A stretch of 64,000 nucleotides of DNA from Meghimatium bilineatum (Eukaryota > Mollusca > Gastropoda > Stylommatophora > Philomycidae), in the NCBI GenBank assembly GCA_034231615.1, contig CM067309.1, positions 31,046,798 to 31,110,797 on the forward strand. The letters run 5' to 3'. Numbering within the stretch: position 1 is the stretch's first letter; each line of letters opens with the position of its first letter. A model generated the notes under the pieces. It had not been told where the DNA came from. It did not search any database and saw only the letters and a program-made list of their open reading frames with translations. A program made the position numbers and the translations under genes. This document shows, one piece after another, positions 41,601 to 53,600 of the stretch.

Positions 41601-44600
41601 AAATTTGACTTTGTCTTCCTGTCTCTTCTCTCCTTAATCTTTCCGGTGATTCAAGTTTTACTTTTCTCATCACGTGCCATAAAAATCTTGATTGTTTGTT
41701 ACTCGCCATAATTTGGCGTTATGTCTCAGCATCTCTGAGAAGTTCTACGTTAGTTTTCTTGGCTACCGATGGAATTTTCATCATTCTTCTTAAAAACTAC
41801 ATCATAGTTGCCTTTCGCTTATCTCTGGCACTTTTCTTTACTGTCCATACTTTACTCCCATAAAGAAGTATTGGCTCAATATAACATCCTAGCACTCCAA
41901 CTCGTGTGTGTATTATTATGTGTATTGTTAGGACAAATCTTATATAAAAATACACATAAGAACTAACTTTTTGCGGCGGAGGAAGACCAGGATGTGGAAC
42001 AGCTTTCTCTCTGTCGCGGAACGGCACAATCATCTGTCCTGCTGTCATCAAGCTCTGGAACAGGGACAAGACAGCCATTGAATTCATTAGCAAGGGTGAC
42101 AGCACGGAATTCTAGATATAATGATATGCGCAGGAAGTGTGATGTCACGCCAAATGTTGGTTGTAAACATACATTTCTGGGAATTCCTTTACAGTACTAT
42201 AGACTATATAGACTTTTGATACGATTATGAGATACACTGGTGAAAAATTTATAAATATGGTTGCAATGTCCTGGAGACCATTTTCACCAGAATATAATGT
42301 ATAATAGACCTTACTATAATGGAATTCACGGACATGTTCGTGTTTACAACCAATCTTTGGCGTGACGTCGCAAATCTTTTAGCATATCCACGTATCTAGA
42401 GATCTGTGGTCAGCCACAACAATAGGTCACAACACCAAAATAGTCATTCAATAGAACAAACAATATCAACAATTGTAATATGACTCATGAACACACATGC
42501 AATGTATAGCACTACCTGTCGTCGCCTTGTGACCATTCGAACGTGTTCATTGCTTCTAGACAGTGTAGCCAAACAAGCTCTGAACTACATACAAAACATC
42601 AGAGCACACATAACAAGTTATGAACCGTCAATACGAAATGTTACAGAATACAGTGTCGTGCTCTGAATAATATGCACAAATGATCAGAGCATACAATACA
42701 GTGTCGTGCTCTGAATAATATACACAAATGATCAGAGCATACAATACAGTGTCGTGCTCTGCATAATATACACAAATTATCAGAGCATACAATACAGGGG
42801 CGTGATTAACTTCAGCAGTTGCTTGTGTAACACATCTGCTTCTGTATTGAAAAGGAACCTAGTATGCCGTGTTGCTTGTTCTATTGAAGTGTTCAATACA
42901 CTTCCACCAAGAACGGGAATGTTCTGCAGGAATAAATATTCCAGTCTAAGAAACACTTATCAATTATCTATTCACTTTTACCATCTACTCATCGAATGTT
43001 TTTGTGTGTGTGGAAATGTAGGGTGTGTGGGTATGCTTAACTACAATAGGTAAAGGTTAATATTTCTCCCTTTTTGACGCCAATCAGTTAATATGAAGAA
43101 ACAAAATAATTCAATTAAGCAGTATTTTTATTCAAGCTTACGTCCATTGTTTCATTTTGTGTTCAATCTTGCAACAGTGGGGCATCTCATTATTGTTGCA
43201 CAATAAAGCTGAAATATATTCTTTGATGTGACTTAAGGATTACATAGTCGTACAAACTATAACCCATTTGTAAACAGAGTATTTCTGTGGATAAAGTGCC
43301 TCTACCCTAGCTTCACATTTGTGAATCAATCAGCCAATACACCTACTTATCTATACGAACTATTTACAAATTTTACATATCAATGTGCATTTTTGTGCCT
43401 TTATTGAGCAAAACGTTTCATCTCAAAATTTGTAAATTGAAGTATACTTTTTGTGACAGTGAAACATTTGCTGTAGTGCCGCATGTTTCCGACAGGGTTC
43501 TCTCGAGAAAACTACAATATTTTGGCCATATCCAAAGACATGACAGTCACAACAGGCAAGATGGCAGGCAACGGAGACAGACGGCGACAACGTGAGAACA
43601 TATTAGACTTTTTAACAACCTGGCACGGCAGGGAAACAACAACGATATTGATACATAATGCTGGAGATAGAGAGCTGAGGAGAGCCATCATCGCATACGA
43701 CAGCCGGTATGGCACCTGATGATGATGACGCTCTGATATAATCCACCATGGAATATTACAACTAGAAAATAACACAACAACGCACACATGTGTTGTTTGG
43801 AGGTAACACAATATTGTACATATGTGTTGCTTGAAGGTAACACATTGCACACATGAGTTGTTTGGAGGTAACACATTGCACACATGTGTTGCTTGGAGGT
43901 AACACAATATTGCACACATGTGTTGCTTGGAGGTAACACAATATTGCACACACGTGTTGTATGGAGGTAACACAATATTGCACACATGTGTTGCTTGGAG
44001 GTAACACAATATTGCACACATGTGTTGCTTTGAAAGTAACTGCCTAAACATGACACTCCCATCTGTATTAGACAAAGGTAATCTGTATGTATTTTTTCTG
44101 TATTAGACAGTGATAATCTGTATTATATCTCTGTATTAGACAACGGTGATGTGCGTACATTTTTGTCTGTATTTTAACAAAAATAATCTGTATTTTATCT
44201 GTATTAGACAAAGGTAATCTGTATGTATTTTCTCTGTATTAGACAACGGTGATGTTCGTGCATTTTTGTCTGTAATTTAACAAAAATAATCTGTATTTTA
44301 TCTCTGTATTAGACAAAGGTAATTTGTATTTTATCTCTGTATTAGACAAAAGGTAATTTGTATTTTATCTCTGTATTAGACAAAAGGTAAACTATATTTT
44401 ATCTCTGTATTAGACAAAGGTAATCTGTATTTTATCTCTGTATTAGACAAAGGTAATCTGTATTTTATCTCTGTATTAGACAAAGGTAATCTGTATTTTA
44501 TTTCTGTATTAGACAAAGGTAATCTATATTTTATCTCTGTATTAGACAAAGGTAATCTGTATTTTATCTCTGTATTAGACAAAGGTAATCTGTATGTATT

Positions 44601-47600
44601 TTCTCTGTATTAGACAAAGGTAATCTGTATTTTCTCTCTGTGTTAGACAAAGGTAATCTGTATTTTATCTCTGTATTAGACAAAGGTAATCTGTATTTTA
44701 CCTCTGTATTAGAAAAAGGTAATCTGTATGTATTTTCTCTGTATTAGACAAAGGTAAACTGTATTTTATCTCTGTATTAGACAAAGGTAATCTGTATGTA
44801 TTTTCTCTGTATTAGACACAGGTAATCTGTATGTATTTTCTCTGTATTAGACACAGGTAATATGTATGTATTTTCTCTGTATTAGACAAAGGTAATCTGT
44901 ATGTATTTTCTCTGTATTAGACACAGGTAATCTGTATGTATTTTCTCTGTATTAGACACAGGTAATCTGTATGTATTTTCTCTGTATTAGACACAGGTAA
45001 TCTGTATGTATTTTCTCTGTATTAGACACAGGTAATCTGTATGTATTTTCTCTGTATTAGACACAGGTAATCTGTATGTATTTTCTCTGTATTAGACACA
45101 GGTAATCTGTATGTATTTTCTCTGTATTAGACACAGGTAATCTGTATGTATTTTCTCTGTATTAGACACAGGTAATCTGTATGTATTTTCTCTGTATTAG
45201 ACACAGGTGATTTGCAAGTATTTTCTCTAGAGTAATTTAAAAAGATGTGTCTGTGTTTTCAGAATGCCAGACTGAGTAATCTGCATGCGTTTTCTGTGTA
45301 CTAAATAAAGATAGTTTTTATGTACTTCCTCAAGTAACACATCAAAGAAACGTTCTTATGTTTCTGCAGCTGGTATCTATCTTCTGTTGTTGATAACCAC
45401 GTTTAGAACTCAAAACGTTTGTGTTTCCAATTATTCAATTGTCAAATTCAGTATTTTTTTCCCCATTATAAATACTACAAAGCGTATGAATTCGTTTCCG
45501 CTCAACAGAATATTACTAAAGTTAGAAAATATTTTAAGCAGAAATTCTGGTCATTTAGAGCTGCGGAATAGCGAATAAAATCATAAATCATCGCTAAATA
45601 GTACATAATATTTATAACTTGCATCCCACCAGTTATTTTTGACTATACTATATTCTACTAAAGTCGGCATGGAGCAGAGTTAATATTGAGCTGGCATCAC
45701 AAACCCAACATGTGGAACTAGGTGACCATCCACATTGTACTGTGGATATGATTGGATGTATTAGTGGCGCCTTAATATTCAACAACAGGTGGATAACAAT
45801 GTCCCTTACAGAGAACGCTTCAATTACTTATCATTTTACTTATCGAATACTATACAATCATAAAATAGTACTCTGCCAAAGTCGCACATATCGGGCCATA
45901 TGCACAAATGAATCGGCGGCATATCTTAACTCCGTTCTCTAAATTATTTTCCAGCTACAAGATAAATGTAGTAGGACCATTTCCCTGCTACAACAGAAAC
46001 ATTAGAATGATCATTTTACAGCTACAAAAGAAATGTAGTAGGACCATTTCCATGCTACAAGAGAAATGTAGTAGGACCATTTCCATGCTACAAGAGAAAT
46101 GTAGTAGGACCACTTCCATGCTACAAGAGAAATGTAGTAGGACCATTTTCCAGCTACAAGAGAAATATAGTAGCACCATTTCCCTGCTACAAGAGAAATG
46201 TAGTAGGACCATTTCCATGCTACAAGAGAAATGTAGTAGGACCATTTCCCTGCTACAAGAGAAATCTAAGACGATCATTTTTGTCTGCTACAAGTGATTC
46301 AGTGTAATTTTTATAATGAAATTTTACAAATAAATACAACTATGTACAAACTGCATACAGTCAACCTTTACCATGGATGATGAGTTAAGGCTGATATTTC
46401 TGGACATAGGGCAGTATACGAGCTTAAACTAACCTGATATGGGGCCAGAAAGTTGTACATTTAATGCTATGGAGCTCCAAGTAGTATTTCCAGAGCTCCG
46501 AGTAGTGTTTCCAGAGCTCCGAGTAGTGTTTCCAGAGCTCCGAGTAGTGTTTTCTGAGTTCCGTGTAGTATTTCCACAAGTCAGAGTAATATTTCCAGAG
46601 CTCTGAGAACTGTGTATGTATATCAGCTTTGTGCGCCAAAAAACAATAGCATGACAGGCCGTATTTTTCCCACCACTGGTTTAAGGAGACGAGAGGCACA
46701 ATGTGCGCAGATGGGTGATATTACTTCTGTGAGGGCGAGTCATCTCATACAGAAATATTACGCCAGATTGTCTGGTGTAGTTGATACTCTTATCTTTGAT
46801 TGAGATACTTAAGGTTTGAAGTTTACTAACACTAGCATACAGGGCAGCATTTGATCTTTCAGCCGGCACCATGTTATTTGTATATGCCTACAGTCTGTCC
46901 TACGAATAGCAAGGACAGAGAAAAAGAAGTACACTGAAATTGTGAAATTACTGAAACTAATTGTAGGGTGGCTTCTAAGTATCATATGAAGGAAGCTACA
47001 GTATTTTGCACACTTAAAGCGACATGATGGTATCGAAAGGATGATTCTGAAGGACAGAGTACCAAGCGAGAGAAGAATGTATACACATGTCTCTGGCTAA
47101 TGCTTGCCCGGGACAGAGAGGCGTTCAGAGTATCCACAATGAAGAAAACGTTCTGGAAAGAATATGTCACTTGTTATATATACAATTAATTTTGTGCAGA
47201 GGTCTTCGAAATTACACGTTCATGCTTGTACTCGTACATACGCCGACCAATGTTTATTTTATACTGTTCGTACTTTATCCATCACACATGCTCCTATTCG
47301 GTTGATACAACTAATATATTTGTGGTGTATACTCTCTATAACGCTATCTGTATGTATTACCCAAAAAATGATCACACTTCCTTGCTGTCCGAAGTGGACA
47401 TTCTGTAGTCTGTTTTACTACTCAGAATTTCAGGCACTGTGTCGGAGAGGTTGAGAGAGTGTCTCTGAAAGTTAAGGTACCACGTTCAAACCGAGCAACA
47501 AGCAACTGTGCATCTGCACCGTTCAGAGAGCAATGGCAACATACTAAACGTATTTATATTGTCTAGATAATCATTACAGCTAAAAACGATGTTGATCCGT

Positions 47601-50600
47601 GACCGTCGTCGATATAAGACCTTTCAGATGATCTTCATTGGCTATCGACATAAAGTATAATCATAGTTAGGGGACTGCGTAGCGCAGTGGTTAGCGCAAT
47701 GGTTCGCATACGAGTGTGCCTGTGTGCATTCCCCAGCAGAGGCGGAAACAGTTTTCAGATCGTACGGCTCCTGTGTCGACCAAGCATTAAATGGGGTACC
47801 GGATTAATCCAGGAAGCAACGACTGCGAGGGTGAGGAGATGTCTACCGCCCACATATAGCAGAGACACTGAAATGTGAGACCGCTAACATTTCACACCCC
47901 TACGGCGTTAATAAATCCTTATAGATTACATTTACTTTTTATAATCAAAGTGACCAATGAAAATGACTGGAAAAAAAATCAAATTAATCATTTTAGAAGG
48001 CAGTTTTTTCATTAGCCATTAGGTGTTATACTGTCGACAACCTCAGTTTATGGTTACGTCCACAATTAAATAGGATATGCTCCCAACCATTCCAAAGTAT
48101 ACAGTACGTCAGACTGTTTGCTACTTAAGATATAGATTAATGTGGCTTTTCGGCGGCCGAGCTGATATTGTAGTCTTTGATCATAATTAAAACATATTCC
48201 ATACCTGTCCCCCAATACACCTTTTCTCGGGACATTCGATGAACTACACATCAGAACTAAAACATATTATATATCTGTCCCCCATACATATGAGCTATTT
48301 TACCAACCAGTGCCTGCTCAGTGTCTTCATTAGGAGAGAATTAATTAGAACTTCATTCGTTAAGTTTTTGATTATTGTCGTGGATTCGTTGGTCACTATT
48401 TGTATACTTGAAGTCGACTTGATTAGTTTTGGCATGCGACTCCAAGTATAGAAATAGTTACCAACGGAAATCACAACAATAATCAAAAACAGTTACGAAT
48501 GAAGATCCAATTAATTTTGTGCAGAGGTCTTCGAAAATAGACGGTCATGCTTGTACTCGTACATACGCCGTACATACGCCGACCAATGTTTATTTTATCT
48601 GTACATACGCCGACCAATGTTTATTTTACCCGTACATACGCCGACCAATGTTTCGATACTCACTGAGAAGTTATAAATGAAATTGCCGTGTGATTGCATT
48701 TCTGTACTTTGTTGTGGATACTTTCACATTTTTGTATGTTACTGGTTGAAGCAGCATTTTCTTGGACATTTCTTTGGAAAGTTTTCAAACATTCCACTTT
48801 CCAAAGTTCACTGTAATTCAAATGGGTTGTTTCCAAAGTTCACTGCATTACATATGGGTTGTTTCCAAAGCTTTCAAAACAGAGAAAAATGATTGGTTCA
48901 GTCTGACGTAGAGTTAATGCCGCGATCTGTGCAATCTTCTACTCCTCGGAAAGGAACAGGGGGAATAGGCTGTCGTCATGGAACTCTTTAACCCCCTAAA
49001 AATGTCAGGGTTAATTCTGTCATATCATTCAAGCATATGACATGGGCAGACTTCACGTCGGTGGGGAACACAGTGATCCTTGATTTCTTAAATTGGTAAT
49101 TAAATTGCTGTCAGACAGTTCTTAAGTGGCATTTTTGTACGGGGTTGTGGCTGGAAAGCGGGCGGGAGAAAGAGAGAGAGAGAGAGAAAGAGAGATACAA
49201 AAAGAGAAAAATGATTTTAGAGTAGGGTGACCTCGCCTGAAACCCAGACATATAAATGATCACCGTGACCCAACATGTTAAACTTCAATTATAATCACAT
49301 CTAAACCAATGCACATTTTTTTCCCTCACCTATTTTGTTTCTGACAAGAGAACAAGCAATCCAGATCTGGCTATAATTATATGAAAACATGACACTTTTT
49401 ATTATCAGCTCAGTCGTCTGAATGCACAAACCTGATTACTATCTCCCCAAAAAATAGTGTAGCTTTTATAGTTAGCCAAGAAAACGTATGTAAAGTACTT
49501 GAACGTGCCATTTATCAACTCTCACGAAACACACACACACACCGGGTGTAGCTTGTTGCTATTGACACCAAGTTAATCTTAATAAGTGGAAGTCTCATGT
49601 GAGAGATCTTCAAGTTGACGTGAAGATTATTCAAGAGATAACATACGAATATTTTGTTCATTGTCACGAGTTATTTTCTTTTAATGGGGGGACTAGCAAC
49701 CCATAGAAACTAACGTTCTTTATTTTGTCTTTTGTTCTAAATACACCTACGCAGTCTATAACCTTCTCTTAACATACACTGACTCTCTCTTACACTGAAA
49801 CACTACCATATATCACTGACTCTCTCTTACACTGAAACACTACCATATATCACTGACTCTCTCTTACACTGAAACACTACCATATATATATATATATATG
49901 GTAGTGTTTCAGTGTAAGAGAGTCAGTGATATATGGGAGTGTTTAAGTGTATATATATTCATTAGAGATTACGCTGATAAGAGAACTTGTGACCGAATAT
50001 ATATATATATTTGTATGTGATGCAGCAGCGAGGCACCCATAGAAGAATTGTAAGCATTGCTTATACATTTCACTATGATTTGTATGTTCCAGAACTACAG
50101 TATTTTGGACACGTAAAGCGACATGATGGTATCGAAAAGCTGATTCTGGAGGACAGAGTACCAGGTGAGAGAAGAAGAGGACCAAGAAAACGGTAGACCA
50201 GCCAAGTCGAGGAATGCATGCATGTCTCTGATTTGTAATCAATACAAAACAATACAATTATATCAGGCTTAAATCTCTAATGAATTGTCACAATTCTGTC
50301 ACGTCTTTCTGTCACAAGTTCTCTTATTAGCTTAATCTCTAATGAGTTGTCACAATTCTGTCGTGTCTTTCTGTCACAAGTTCTCTTATTAGCGTAATCT
50401 CTAATGAATTGATAAGTTGCTTCTTTCTCTGCGTTCGTTCTTAAACTCCTGCATTTTATCAGGGTGTAGTTTGAAGAATGGAATTCATTGTGTCAAGGTT
50501 TACAGCCTAGCTCCTATATTTGTATCTATTGACCGGACACATCCGACAACAGCATAGCCTATGGATAACTTTAACTTTCTATGGGATGGGGCAGCCAACT

Positions 50601-53600
50601 CCATTCTCCAAATCTCTTTAGTCGCTTCCTACCACATGTCTGGCATGTAACATTATTACTATTCTTTACTCCCCTTTCAGCGCCGGCACCTCACGGGTAA
50701 TCGTCAACAATAACAACAACAATCTGTGAAACATAAGCAGAGGTCAATTAAGAGAAGACATTACAAATGTAAGTGATGGCACACATCAACGGTGTGGGAC
50801 ATCAGCAGAGTGAGACATCAACGCAAGACGAAGCGATGGTCCACATCAACACAAGACTGAAGCGATGGTCCACATCAACACAAGACTGAAGCGATGGTCC
50901 ACATCAACACAAGACTGAAGCGATGGTCCACATCAACACAAGACTCAAGCGATGGTCCACATCAACACAAGACTGAAGCGATGGCACACATCACCACAAG
51001 ACTGAAGCGAAGGTCCACTTCAACACAACACTGAGCGATGGTCCACATCAACGGTGTGGGACATCAGCAGAGTGAGACATCAACACAAGACTGAAGCGAT
51101 GGTCCACATCAACACAAGACTGAAGCGATGGTCCACATCAACACAAGACTGAAGCGATGGCACACATCAACACAAGACTGAAGCGATGGTCCACATCAAC
51201 ACAAGACTGAAGCGATGGTCCACATCAACACAAGACTGAAGCGATGGCACACATCACCACAAGACTGAAGCGATGGCACACATCACCACAAGACTGAAGC
51301 GAAGGTCCACTTCAACACAACACTGAGCGATGGTCCACATCAACACAAGACTGAAGCGATGGCACACATCACCACAAGACTGAAGCGATGGCACACATCA
51401 CCACAAGACTGAAGCGATGGCACACATCACCACAAGACTGAAGCGATGGCACACATCACCACAAGACTGAAGCGATGGCACACATCACCACAAGACTGAA
51501 GCGATGGTACACATCAACACAAGACTGAAGCGATGGCACACATCAACACAAGACTGAAGCGAAGGTCCACATCAACACAAGACTGAAGCGATGGTCCACA
51601 TCAACACAAGACTGAAGCGAAGGTCCACTTCAACACAACACTGAGCGATGGTCCACATCAACACAAGACTGAAGCGATGGTACACATCAACACAAGACTG
51701 AAGCGATGGTCCACATCAACACAAGACTGAAGCGAAGGTCCACTTCAACACAACACTGAAGCGAAGGTCCACTTCAACACAACACTGAGCGATGGTCCAC
51801 ATCAACACAAGACTGAAGCGATGGCACACATCACCACAAGACTGAAGCGATGGCACACATCACCACAAGACTGAAGCGAAGGTCCACTTCAACACAACAC
51901 TGAGCGATGGTCCACATCAACACAAGACTGAAGCGATGGCACACATCACCACAAGACTGAAGCGATGGCACACATCAACACAAGACTGAAGCGATGGCAC
52001 ACATCACCAGAAGACTGAAGCGATGGTACATATAACCACAAGACTGAAGCGATGGCACACATCACCACAAGACTGAAGCGATGGCACACATCAACACAAG
52101 ACTGAAGCGATGGTACATATAACCACAAGACTGAAGCGATGGCACACATCAACACAAGACTGAAGCGATGGTACATATAACCACAAGACTGAAGCGATGG
52201 CACACATCAACACAAGACTGAAGCGATGGCACACATCACCACAGGACTGAAGCGGTGGCACACATCACCACAAGACTGAAGCGATGACACACATCACCAC
52301 AAGACTGAAGCGATGGCACACATCACCACAAGACTGAAGCGATGGCACACATCACCACAGGACTGAAGCGATGGCACACATCACCACAAGACTGAAGCGA
52401 TGGCACACATCACCACAAGACTGAAGCGAAGGCACACATCACCACAAGACTGAAGCGATGGCACACATCACCACAAGACTGAAGCGAAGGCACACATCAA
52501 CGGTGTGGGACATCAGCAGAGTAATATTGACACTAGTTTTACATTAATACAGAACTCAAACGATGGCTGACATTACTATGGGCATACAATAAACTAAAGT
52601 ATACTGCTTATTTTGTAGATGTCCTCACATACATTTTCCTTACTATACTACAATAAGTATGTAACAAGGGGTGGCAGTCTATAAAGCATACTAACCTTAG
52701 GCTGGAAGGCGCCCTGTAGACTAGAGGTTAAACTTGCTCCTGAAGGCCCTGGTGGGAGAAGTGATGAGAAGGCTGCACTGTAGTTGGGCACGATCTGTCA
52801 AGAGTGGTAGAACAAACAATGTGTGATTACACTCCACGAATACAACATTGATCAGAAATTATTTCTCAAACACACCTATCTATCTATCTATCTATCTATC
52901 TTTCCTTCCTCTTTTACCCTTTACGAGTGTCGACGGAGCTACACTGTTCTTGTTCTCGTTTTTCTGGCAGCATCAGATAATGTTATTTGGTGTTCGTGTA
53001 ATGTCTTTTTGATGTTGTCGATTCAGCGTACTCTAGGTCTACCCTTGGCTCTTCTTTCTGCTTCTCCTCTCTTCGTATATGCTTTATAAACTAATGAATC
53101 ACACGGCATTCTTTCCAGATGACCGAAATATTCTATCTGTTGGTTTTGTATGTATTGTAGAATTGATATATGACACTCACTCTTTCTCTTATGACATCGT
53201 TTCTAATTCTGTGTCTTCTGGTCACTCCTGTGACTTTTCTCAGACATTTCATCTCTGTTGTAACCAGTTGTCTCTTATGTTTTGTTGTTAAGGACCATAC
53301 CATGTTTGACATTGGTAGCACAGGGTTGGAATGAAGATACTTTGGATATGATGTTTTTTTGTTGTTGTTATTGGTAGCATTTTGTGTTGCAATAAAGGAG
53401 ATAATTGTCCCAATATTTGATTCGCTTTGTTACAACGAATGTCTATTTCGGTGTCCATCTTGTCATCTGAAGAGAATGTTACACCTAAGTATTTGAAGAT
53501 GTTTGTTTGTTTCTGAAACACACCACACACCAATAATTACTCATCATCATGTGATATATTCTTTCCAGAACGTGGTCTTCCTTATGAATTTTCTAAACAC

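Noticed and set aside
47668..47740. tRNA gene
   Set aside because: A-box-like and B-box-like motifs are present, but no full cloverleaf; target-site duplications show it is a SINE.
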